The notes under the pieces were generated by a model. The model saw only the letters and a list, made by a program, of their open reading frames with translations, searched no databases and was not told where the DNA came from. Made by a program: the position numbers and the translations under genes. From an uncultured Bacillota bacterium (GTDB lineage: Bacteria; Bacillota; Clostridia; Caldicoprobacterales; UBA3941): a DNA stretch of 5,933 nt. The stretch lies in assembly GCA_937960725.1 (NCBI GenBank), contig CALGOY010000028.1, forward strand, positions 1 through 5,933, given 5' to 3'. Positions within the stretch are counted from its first letter, which is position 1, and each line of letters opens with the position of its first letter. Below are positions 1-5,814 of this stretch, in pieces.

Positions 1-722
1 TTATTGGTTCACGCACTTCTGGCGCTTGGGCAGAATATGTAAAAATGCCGGCTATAAATGCAGTTAAGCTACCTGAAAATGTAAATTTTATTCAAGGTGC
101 ATTCTTTGAACCTACTACGGTAGTACTTCATGCCTTGGCTGTTATGGGGTTTCAAGGGGGATATGATGTAGCCATTACAGGGATGGGAACTATAGGTCTG
201 CTAACTCTACAATGCGCAAGAGCATTGGGGGCAAAGCGTATTGTTGTTTTTGATATCGATGATGAAAGGCTAAATGTTGCAAAAGAATATGGCGCGGATA
301 TTTGTTTGAACACCAAAGATGAGAAATTTATGGAAATAGTCGATCAAGTCACCCATGGAAGAGGTTTTGAAATGGTAATTGAGGCAGCCGGGGTGGAATT
401 TACGGAAAAGCTTTGTCTTGAGATAGCAGCCAATAAGGGTAATGTGATGTTTATTGGGACTCCTTCTAAGCCGATTTCACTCGAGCCAAGGGAATTCGAA
501 CATATCAATCGAAAAGAACTTACAGTTCGAGGATCTTGGATGTCATACTCTGCACCATTTCCAGGGAGAGAATGGGAACTGGCGGGATACTATTTTGAAA
601 AAGGACTAATTTGCACGGAAAAATTGATTGATCGCATCATTCCTTTGAAAGAAATCGGAAAGGCGTTCGAAGATTTAACAGTGCCGGGTAAGGTTAAAGG
701 CAAGATACTTATGGAGGTATGA
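1..722 (+). CDS. gatD: Galactitol-1-phosphate 5-dehydrogenase-like zinc MDR dehydrogenase (5' truncated by window edge)
   Basis: The reading frame is open from base 3 at the window edge; the visible 239 residues end at a TGA. About 105-110 N-terminal residues, with most of the catalytic zinc site, lie outside, as MDR polyol dehydrogenases are about 345 aa. Counting from the ATG at 45 (an internal Met, not the true start, since family-typical GAWAEYVK precedes it), there is a FEPTTVVLHA segment whose Glu22 matches a conserved zinc-site Glu. A Rossmann GMGTIG motif (46-51) follows, then Asp70 ending beta-2 (VVFD), which favours NAD(H) over NADPH. The late segment RKELTVRGSWMSYSAPFPG (156-174) closely resembles E. 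coli GatD as I remember it, and PGKVKGKILMEV is a typical end. The predicted reaction is galactitol-1-phosphate + NAD to D-tagatose-6-phosphate in the cytoplasm. The aldolase gene starts 4 bp after the stop and this gene's last codons carry its ribosome binding site. A sorbitol/iditol or other sugar-phosphate dehydrogenase remains possible. Confidence 0.82.
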   Translation, partial: IGSRTSGAWAEYVKMPAINAVKLPENVNFIQGAFFEPTTVVLHALAVMGFQGGYDVAITGMGTIGLLTLQCARALGAKRIVVFDIDDERLNVAKEYGADICLNTKDEKFMEIVDQVTHGRGFEMVIEAAGVEFTEKLCLEIAANKGNVMFIGTPSKPISLEPREFEHINRKELTVRGSWMSYSAPFPGREWELAGYYFEKGLICTEKLIDRIIPLKEIGKAFEDLTVPGKVKGKILMEV

Positions 723-726
723 AAAG

Positions 727-1602
727 ATGGCACTAGTAAATCCGATGGAGATGATAAATAAAGCCAGAGAAAATAAAGTGGCAATTGCGGCCTTTAATGT
801 ACATAATTTGGAAACTATTCAAGCAGTTGTAGAAGCAGCTGCTGAGGAGAGAGCACCAGTAATTATTCAGACTACTCCCGGAACTTTGAAACATGCAGGT
901 ATTTCTTATGTCGCGGCTTGTGTAAAGGCAGCTTCAGAGCTTTATGATATTCCAATTGCTCTACATCTGGATCACTGCCCTTCCTATAGTACCATAGTTA
1001 AATGTATACAGAGCGGTTATACATCCGTTATGATTGATGGTTCACATCTACCTTATGAGAAAAACGTTACTCTTGTGAGTAAAGTGGTGGAAATGGCTCA
1101 CTATGCAGGAGTAGCAGTTGAAGGAGAGTTGGGTAGAATTGGCGGGACAGAGGATGATATGACTATAGATGAGCGGGAGGCTGCTCTTACTGTGCCGGAA
1201 GAAGCATTATCTTTTGTAGAAGCTACAGGTGTTGATATCTTGGCAGTTGCTATTGGTACAGCTCATGGAGAGTATAAAGGTGAACCCAAGCTGGATTTTA
1301 AGCGATTGATGAGTATAAAAGAATTGGTTGATGTACCTCTAGTATTACATGGAGCATCAGGAATTCCTGATGAGAGTATTAGAAAGGCAATTGCCAATGG
1401 AATTTGTAAGATCAACATTGCAACAGAGCTTAAGGTTGCTATGGCCCATGCTATTCAGGAGATATTCCAGAGAAACCCTAAAGAAAATGATCCTAGAAAG
1501 TATATGGGTGCTGCTAAGGTAGCGGTTAAAGAAGTTGTGAGGCAGAAAATTCGACTATGTGGCTGCGATGGATTGGCGGACGATTTGGAGGTATGGAGAT
1601 GA
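727..1602 (+). CDS. gatY: Class II tagatose-1,6-bisphosphate aldolase (GatY/KbaY-like)
   Basis: This complete 291-aa protein has the usual length for GatY/KbaY (about 285). It should split tagatose-1,6-bisphosphate into dihydroxyacetone phosphate and glyceraldehyde-3-phosphate. The N-terminal AFNVHNLETIQAVVEAA is family-typical. LDH gives the catalytic Asp82 and zinc ligand His83; the other zinc ligands are His180 (GTAHG) and His208 (VLHGAS). The class II signature ELGRIGGTEDD spans 134-144, and INIATELK (229-236) belongs to the phosphate-binding region. These positions match KbaY as I recall it. GGAGG at 713-717 lies 9 nt before the ATG, inside the dehydrogenase gene. The kinase start overlaps the stop (ATGA), so translation is probably coupled. 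The last residues (EVWR) are encoded by the kinase's ribosome binding region and may be adventitious. In E. coli GatY and KbaY need the partner GatZ/KbaZ for full activity; none is visible here. Fructose-1,6-bisphosphate is the main alternative substrate, but the neighbours favour tagatose. Confidence 0.88.
   Translation: MALVNPMEMINKARENKVAIAAFNVHNLETIQAVVEAAAEERAPVIIQTTPGTLKHAGISYVAACVKAASELYDIPIALHLDHCPSYSTIVKCIQSGYTSVMIDGSHLPYEKNVTLVSKVVEMAHYAGVAVEGELGRIGGTEDDMTIDEREAALTVPEEALSFVEATGVDILAVAIGTAHGEYKGEPKLDFKRLMSIKELVDVPLVLHGASGIPDESIRKAIANGICKINIATELKVAMAHAIQEIFQRNPKENDPRKYMGAAKVAVKEVVRQKIRLCGCDGLADDLEVWR
1587..1591 (+). promoter_or_regulatory. Ribosome binding site that sets the kinase start
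   Basis: GGAGG lies within the last aldolase codons, 7 nt before the ATG at 1599 but only 1 nt before the ATG at 1593. It therefore supports 1599, which also gives the family-typical N-terminus MILTITMNPAID. Confidence 0.8.
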
Positions 1603-2528
1603 TCCTCACTATAACCATGAACCCTGCTATTGATAAGGTGTATGCTATTGATGATTTTCAGGTTAATCAGGTATTCAGACCAAAGGCTATGACAGCAACT
1701 GCTGGCGGGAAAGGTTTGAATGTGGCTAGAGTAGCTCGTATATTGGGAGAAGCTGTTATGGCTACTGGATTTCTAGGCGGAAGTACTGGACAGTTTATCC
1801 ACAAACAGGTTGAAAAAATGGGGGTTATTAACCGTTTTATTCCCATTCAAGGAGAGACTCGAATATGTATCAATATTATGGATGAAAAAAATACTACATC
1901 TACAGAAATATTAGAACCAGGGCCGGTTGTGTCGCGGGAAGAATGCAATTTATTTCTTGAGGAATATGAGAAAATGCTGGATAGTTGTGATATAGTAACT
2001 GCTTCCGGAAGCCTCCCCAAGGGTGTGCCTGCTGATTTTTATAATATGCTTATTGAGATTGCAAATACGAAGGGGAAAAAGTTTATTTTAGATACCAGTG
2101 GCGATTACTTTAAACAAGGGATTCAGGCTAAGCCATATATGGTAAAACCTAATAAGGAAGAATTAGAAAATGCAGTGGGTAGTCATTTTGACACTTTCCA
2201 TGATTATGAATCAGTTTTGATGAAATTAAAGGAGCAGGGAATACAGTTACCAGTTGTAACGCTTGGAAAGGATGGTTGTATAGCTGCGTTAGAAGATGGA
2301 ATATACCGGTTTTTTGCTCCATCAGTTAAGGTATTAAATACTGTAGGTTCTGGTGATTCATTTGTGGCTGGCTGTGCTGTTTCATTGTGTAGAGGAAAAG
2401 AGTCATTTGAGGCTATAAAAATGGGAATGGCCTGTGGAATTGCAAATACACAGTTTTTTGAAACTGGAATGGTGTCTATTGAATTGGTGGATAAATTTTT
2501 TAATATGATAGAAATTGAAAAATTATAA
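1599..2528 (+). CDS. lacC: PfkB-family sugar-phosphate kinase, probable tagatose-6-phosphate kinase (LacC-like)
   Basis: This complete 309-aa protein matches LacC and FruK in length (about 310). It should phosphorylate tagatose-6-phosphate at C1 with ATP, linking the upstream dehydrogenase to the aldolase. It begins MILTITMNPAID, with Asp12 in the sugar-binding position. PfkB signature 1 is at about 35-50 (AGGKGLNVARVARILG). GSLPKG (137-142), KPNKEE (183-188) and signature 2, TVGSGDSFVAG (248-258) with catalytic base Asp253 and anion-hole glycines, complete the fold. GETRICINI (85-93) with TEILEPGP (102-109) and the C-terminal TGMVSIELVDKFFNMIEI look more like LacC than FruK. The frame is open back to an ATG at 1557, but that would add 14 residues inside the aldolase gene; 1599 is preferred for RBS spacing and homology. 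The ATGA overlap with the aldolase stop implies translational coupling. A 1-phosphofructokinase is the main alternative, as the two cannot be separated securely by motif. Confidence 0.84.
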   Translation: MILTITMNPAIDKVYAIDDFQVNQVFRPKAMTATAGGKGLNVARVARILGEAVMATGFLGGSTGQFIHKQVEKMGVINRFIPIQGETRICINIMDEKNTTSTEILEPGPVVSREECNLFLEEYEKMLDSCDIVTASGSLPKGVPADFYNMLIEIANTKGKKFILDTSGDYFKQGIQAKPYMVKPNKEELENAVGSHFDTFHDYESVLMKLKEQGIQLPVVTLGKDGCIAALEDGIYRFFAPSVKVLNTVGSGDSFVAGCAVSLCRGKESFEAIKMGMACGIANTQFFETGMVSIELVDKFFNMIEIEKL

Positions 2529-2672
2529 GTAGATCATCCTGTCATTTTAATGGAGGTTGTTCCTGGAGATCCAGTTAAGCCTATTATCTGGGATGAGTAT
2601 AAGGCTATTATTAGAAAAAGAGCAGGCTCTTTATGCAAATATTATTTTGAAAAAAGGCGTAGTCACAAATAA
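2529..2672 (+). pseudogene. Possible C-terminal remnant of an unidentified protein
   Basis: Directly after the kinase stop, one frame stays open for 47 codons to a TAA at 2670-2672. It reads VDHPVILMEVVPGDPV followed by KPIIWDEYKAIIRKRAG and a basic tail ending KRRSHK. The composition looks like real protein, with a compact hydrophobic strand, a DP turn and an amphipathic basic helix, which is unusual for AT-rich intergenic DNA. The first ATG (2550) has no Shine-Dalgarno sequence before it, so efficient translation is doubtful. I do not recognise the family. The simplest reading is the 3' end of a gene whose 5' part was deleted between the kinase and the reductase. Alternatives are a small unannotated ORF of 40 aa or a chance open frame. 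No function is proposed. Confidence 0.35.
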
Positions 2673-2675
2673 TGA
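2647..2675 (+). promoter_or_regulatory. Weak candidate promoter before the aldo/keto reductase
   Basis: TTGAAA (2647-2652) is followed after 17 nt by TAATGA (2670-2675), a plausible but imperfect sigma-A-type pair in an AT-rich gap. The next gene starts 46 nt downstream. AT-rich DNA produces such pairs by chance, so this is only a candidate. The 193-bp gap does make a separate promoter for the reductase reasonable. Confidence 0.2.
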
Positions 2676-2721
2676 ATAATATTCTAGCAAATATATAAAA
2701 AAGAAAGGGAGAGGAGAAATT

Positions 2722-3762
2722 ATGGAAAAGGATAAATTCATGATTTCACCAGATGGTGTGGATCCTAACGAGGTGCCAAAGAAGACGTTATATACAGGAG
2801 CACAAATTCCAGCTATAGGTTTGGGAACCTTTGGTTCAGATCGGTATTCGGGAGAAGAAATTGCAGAAGCTGTTAGAGGTGCAATTTCTGTAGGGTATAG
2901 ACATATTGATTGCGCTTCGGTTTATGGTAATGAGCATCTTATTGGAGAAGTTCTTAAGGAGGTAATGGATGCGGGCATCAAGCGTGAAGAATTGTGGATT
3001 ACCTCTAAATTATGGAATGATATGCATGGACAGGGTGATGTTTTAATTGCTTGTGCCAAAACTCTCAAGGATTTGAAGCTTGATTACCTCGATCTCTATT
3101 TGGTTCACTGGCCTTTCCGTAATACTCATCCTCCAGGTGCTAACCCTGATTCTCGCGATCCCAATGCTAGGCCTTATAATCATGAAGAATTTATGGAAAC
3201 CTGGTATCAGATGGAAAGACTTGTAGAAGCGGGTTTGGTTAGACATATAGGTACTTCTAATATGACTATCCCTAAAATGGAACTATTGCTTAGGGATGCA
3301 AGGATAAAGCCAGCTTGTAATCAGATGGAACTCCATCCCCATTTCCAACAACCAGAATTTTTTAAATATCTGGTGGAGAGGGATATTGTGCCTATAGGTT
3401 TTTGCCCTCTTGGCTCTCCTAGTCGTCCCGAACGAGATAGAACTCCTACAGATACGGTGGTTATGGAAGACCCGGTTATTGTAAAAATTTCAAATAGATT
3501 AAATATTCATCCAGCAGAGGTATGTATTAAATGGGCGGTACAGAGAGGACAAATACCTATTCCGTTTTCAGTTAAACGCCATCAATATTTAGCAAATATA
3601 AAAGCGGTAGTAGGTGAACCTTTGACAGAGGAAGAGATGAAAGAGATAGAAAGTATTGATAAGAATTGTCGTCTTATCAAGGGTCAGGTATTTCTATGGG
3701 AAGGAGCCAAGGGCTGGGAAGATCTGTGGGATATGGATGGAAAGATAGCCGGATATTGCTAA
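2722..3762 (+). CDS. Aldo/keto reductase (AKR superfamily)
   Basis: This is a complete 346-aa cytoplasmic oxidoreductase with a (beta/alpha)8 fold, expected to reduce an aldehyde or ketose/aldose with a nicotinamide cofactor. AGAGGAG ends 5 nt before the ATG. IPAIGLGTFGS (29-39) starts the barrel. GYRHIDCASVYGNE (58-71) supplies catalytic Asp63 and Tyr68, ITSKLW supplies Lys96 and LVHWPF supplies His129, so the tetrad is complete. GTSN (177-180) and NQMELHP (200-206) are the usual nicotinamide-side contacts. In the GFCPLGSP segment Phe227 replaces the common Tyr that stacks on the nicotinamide. Where many AKRs have KSxxxxR at the NADPH 2'-phosphate site, this protein has FSVKRHQ (282-288), so NADH use is possible. 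It carries about 20 extra N-terminal residues and a Trp-rich C-terminus (WEGAKGWEDLWDMDG). The substrate is unknown; a sugar or sugar-derived aldehyde fits the neighbours. Confidence 0.88.
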   Translation: MEKDKFMISPDGVDPNEVPKKTLYTGAQIPAIGLGTFGSDRYSGEEIAEAVRGAISVGYRHIDCASVYGNEHLIGEVLKEVMDAGIKREELWITSKLWNDMHGQGDVLIACAKTLKDLKLDYLDLYLVHWPFRNTHPPGANPDSRDPNARPYNHEEFMETWYQMERLVEAGLVRHIGTSNMTIPKMELLLRDARIKPACNQMELHPHFQQPEFFKYLVERDIVPIGFCPLGSPSRPERDRTPTDTVVMEDPVIVKISNRLNIHPAEVCIKWAVQRGQIPIPFSVKRHQYLANIKAVVGEPLTEEEMKEIESIDKNCRLIKGQVFLWEGAKGWEDLWDMDGKIAGYC

Positions 3763-3769
3763 TTATTTT

Positions 3770-3775
3770 TATAAT
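3770..3775 (+). promoter_or_regulatory. Isolated consensus -10 element before the fucosidase
   Basis: A perfect TATAAT lies 7 nt past the reductase stop in the 65-bp gap before the fucosidase. No acceptable -35 box sits 16-18 nt upstream and there is no TG extension, so promoter function is uncertain. The fucosidase may simply be co-transcribed with the reductase, since no terminator is visible between them. Confidence 0.22.
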
Positions 3776-3811
3776 CTACACGCAAGAAGTACATTTAATT
3801 TCATGTAATAT

Positions 3812-3820
3812 AAAGGGGTG
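3812..3820 (+). promoter_or_regulatory. Ribosome binding site that sets the fucosidase start
   Basis: AAAGGGGTG differs from an ideal AGGAGGTG-type site by one base, and its G run ends 9 nt before the ATG at 3828. It marks that ATG as the start, although the frame is open back to an ATG at 3666 inside the reductase gene. Confidence 0.75.
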
Positions 3821-3827
3821 TTTCCAA

Positions 3828-5276
3828 ATGAAGAAAAAAATTCTTCAAAAAGTAGAGGAGCAGATTAGGTGCGGTCCATTTTCAGCATCATGGGATTCAT
3901 TGGAAAATTACCAGATTCCCAAATGGTATGAAGACGCAAAATTTGGAATATTTATTCATTGGGGAGTATATTCTGTGCCGGCTTTTGGAAATGAATGGTA
4001 TCCGAGAAATATGTATATAAAGGGAAGTAAAGAATACGAGTATCACATTGCAAACTACGGGCCACATAATGAATTCGGCTATAAAGATTTTATTCCCATG
4101 TTTAAAGCAGAGAAGTTTAATCCGGAAGAATGGGCAGAACTTTTTAAAAAATCTGGTGCCCGTTATGTTGTGCCGGTTGCAGAACATCACGATGGGTTTC
4201 AAATGTATGATAGTTCTTTATCTAGATGGAATGCTGCGCAAATGGGGCCCAAAAGAGATATTATAGGAGAACTGGCGGATGCTGTACGCCAGCAGGGTAT
4301 GGTATTTGGAGTTTCTAGCCATCGGGCAGAGCATTGGTGGTTTATGGGAGAAGGAATGAATTTCGATTCGGATGTACGTGATCCAAAGTATGCTGATTTC
4401 TATGGGCCAGCGGTAAATCCACGTCCAAGAGACAATTACATGGACAACACTCCTGATCAGGAGTTTTTAGAAGATTGGTTGGCACGCACTTGCGAGCTTA
4501 TTGATAAATATCAGCCTCAAATTCTTTGGTTTGATTGGTGGATTATGAATTTAGCTTTTAAACCATATTTGAAAAAGCTTGCCGCCTATTATTACAATAA
4601 AGCTGCTGAATGGGGTAAAGGTGTTGCTATTAACTATAAATTTGATGCATTTCCTGTTGGAACGGCGGTATTAGATATTGAACGAGGGCAGCTATCAGGA
4701 ATCCGCCCTATGCTTTGGCAAACTGATACTTCTGTTTCTAAAAATTCATGGGGATACATAAAAGATCATGATTACAAAGAGGCCAATGACATAATCTGTG
4801 ATCTTATTGATATAGTTAGCAAGAACGGGGTTCTTCTTTTGAATATTGGTCCAAAAGCTGATGGCACTATCCCGGAAAAGGAGCAGGAAATCCTTCTTGA
4901 AATAGGAAAATGGTTGGAAGTAAACGGAGAAGCTATTTACGGAACTAGACCGTGGAAAATTTTTGGCGAAGGCCCAACTGAAGTATCAGAAGGTGCTTTC
5001 ACAGATACGAAGCGTGATTCATTTACCAGTGAAGATATCCGATTTACTACTAAGAACGGAATATTGTATGCGATTGTACTAAAATTCCCTGAAAATAGAA
5101 TTGTAAATATAAAATCGCTGGGCAAGGGATCAGAATATTCACCTGAAAGGGTAAATTCTATAAAATTGCTGGGTGACAATGGAAAAATACAGTGGAATTG
5201 GACTGAAGAAGGATTGTTGATCAATATAGCTGAATGCGACTATCGTGAAAGCCCCATAGTTTTTGCAATTAAATGA
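3828..5276 (+). CDS. Alpha-L-fucosidase, glycoside hydrolase family 29
   Basis: This is a complete 482-aa retaining exo-glycosidase expected to remove alpha-linked L-fucose from oligosaccharides. There is no signal peptide (MKKKILQKVEEQI is charged), so it acts on imported substrates in the cytoplasm. The catalytic barrel fills about 30-375. KFGIFIHWGVYSVPAFGNEWYPRNMY begins at 38 in two blocks: His44-Trp45-Gly46 and Glu56-Trp57-Tyr58. Next is AEHHDGFQMYDS (118-129), with His120 and His121. QILWFDWW (231-238) gives the likely nucleophile Asp236. DIERGQLSGIRPMLWQTD (283-300) holds Glu285, my best guess for the acid/base, which is poorly conserved between GH29 subfamilies. DIVSKNGVLLLNIGPKADG (328-346) is a family hallmark. 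The remaining ~100 residues form a probable beta-sandwich. Starting at 3666 would add 54 residues overlapping the reductase gene and is rejected. The gene lies 65 bp after the reductase and ends 15 bp before a perfect hairpin. Linkage preference cannot be read from the sequence. Confidence 0.9.
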   Translation: MKKKILQKVEEQIRCGPFSASWDSLENYQIPKWYEDAKFGIFIHWGVYSVPAFGNEWYPRNMYIKGSKEYEYHIANYGPHNEFGYKDFIPMFKAEKFNPEEWAELFKKSGARYVVPVAEHHDGFQMYDSSLSRWNAAQMGPKRDIIGELADAVRQQGMVFGVSSHRAEHWWFMGEGMNFDSDVRDPKYADFYGPAVNPRPRDNYMDNTPDQEFLEDWLARTCELIDKYQPQILWFDWWIMNLAFKPYLKKLAAYYYNKAAEWGKGVAINYKFDAFPVGTAVLDIERGQLSGIRPMLWQTDTSVSKNSWGYIKDHDYKEANDIICDLIDIVSKNGVLLLNIGPKADGTIPEKEQEILLEIGKWLEVNGEAIYGTRPWKIFGEGPTEVSEGAFTDTKRDSFTSEDIRFTTKNGILYAIVLKFPENRIVNIKSLGKGSEYSPERVNSIKLLGDNGKIQWNWTEEGLLINIAECDYRESPIVFAIK

Positions 5277-5291
5277 TTTTGCGTAATTAAC

Positions 5292-5339
5292 TTATGGGAA
5301 ATTGTAAGGAAAAAGTATTTTCCTTACAATTTCCCATAA
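5292..5339. repeat. Perfect 22-bp inverted repeat with 4-nt loop
   Basis: The arms at 5292-5313 and 5318-5339 are exact reverse complements over all 22 positions, with AGTA as the loop; the left arm starts TTATGGGAAATTG and ends AAGGAAAA. The stem is about 27% GC and has no T-run on either side, so it is not a standard intrinsic terminator. It begins 15 bp after the fucosidase stop and ends just before the point where homology to a broken hydrolase begins. Possible roles are an mRNA 3'-end stabiliser, a terminator of unusual form, an operator, or the collapsed ends of a small mobile element. No target-site duplication is evident. The structure is certain; the function is not. Confidence 0.95.
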
Positions 5340-5340
5340 C

Positions 5341-5814
5341 GAGGGAGAACGGAAAGGCTATCTAGGTATGACAGGAAAATTCCACAAATCCTGGGCTGAT
5401 TTTGGAGGGTTTAAGAACCAGCCTGCGCTGGAGTATGAGTGCTTTATGTCCCTCGCCCATGGAGCTAAATGCTCTATTGGAGATCAGCTCCATCCTTCAG
5501 GGGCCATCAATAAAGCAACCTATGAATTGATAGGCAGTGTATATAATCAGGTCAAAGAAAAAGAAGCTTGGTGCGATGATGTAGAAGCAGTTAGCGAAAT
5601 TGCAGTATTTACGCCCGAGGCCATAAGGGATGACGGAGTTCGTTTATATCCATCTATTCAAGGGGCATACAAAATGCTGGTTGAAAGCCATTATCAATTC
5701 GATATAGTCGATGAAGAAATGGACTTTTCTAAATATGAAGTTTTAATCCTTCCCGATATAATCACTTTCGATTCTAAGCTTCTTAGCAAGGTTAATGAAT
5801 ATATACACCTGTAG
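5341..5814 (+). pseudogene. Headless glycoside hydrolase remnant (GHL6 / beta-galactosidase-trimerisation type, possibly GH151)
   Basis: The frame after the hairpin reads ERKGYLGMTGKFHKSWADFG, then ALEYECFMSLAHGAKCSIGD and QLHPSGAINKATYELIGSVY. This is the segment linking the end of the catalytic barrel to the trimerisation domain in large (about 650-700 aa) hydrolases with a GHL6-type barrel and a GH42-like trimerisation domain. From memory, GH151 alpha-L-fucosidases share this layout, but the family label is tentative. Homology seems to begin upstream of the first ATG (5368), in codons from about 5341, so this is the middle of a gene rather than a start. The barrel, roughly 350-400 residues with all catalytic groups, is absent, and a stop lies at 5305 inside the hairpin. 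The trimerisation part runs through KYEVLILPDIITFDSKLLSK and stops at TAG 5812-5814. Any product (148 aa from 5368, weak RBS) would be inactive as a hydrolase. Confidence 0.72.

Noticed and set aside
1557..1598. Longer kinase start at ATG 1557 or ATG 1593
   Set aside because: 1557 would add 14 non-homologous residues inside the aldolase gene with no suitable RBS, and 1593 leaves only 1 nt from GGAGG. The start at 1599 has 7-nt spacing and the family N-terminus.
2617..2632. AAAGAGC/GCTCTTT inverted repeat as a terminator after the kinase
   Set aside because: The usable stem is only about 6 bp with a CAGG loop and is not followed by a T-run. It also lies within the protein-like frame at 2529-2672.
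3666..3827. Fucosidase start at ATG 3666, overlapping the reductase gene
   Set aside because: The 54 extra residues are the reductase gene read in another frame followed by intergenic DNA. The ATG at 3828 has a good RBS and the expected protein length.
3897..4202. Minus-strand open frame of about 100 codons inside the fucosidase gene
   Set aside because: It lies wholly inside a strongly supported GH29 gene and has no recognisable domain. The same applies to shorter antisense frames at 590-784, 3043-3246 and 4937-5224 and the sense frame at 4048-4266.
5292..5345. Hairpin after the fucosidase called as a standard Rho-independent terminator
   Set aside because: The stem is AT-rich and what follows is CGAGGGAG, with no T-tract. 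It is kept as a repeat of unknown function.
5368..5814. Treating the 148-aa frame as an intact small gene
   Set aside because: Homology seems to start before its ATG, the RBS is weak, and the next part of the same protein continues past its stop in another frame. All of this indicates a broken gene.
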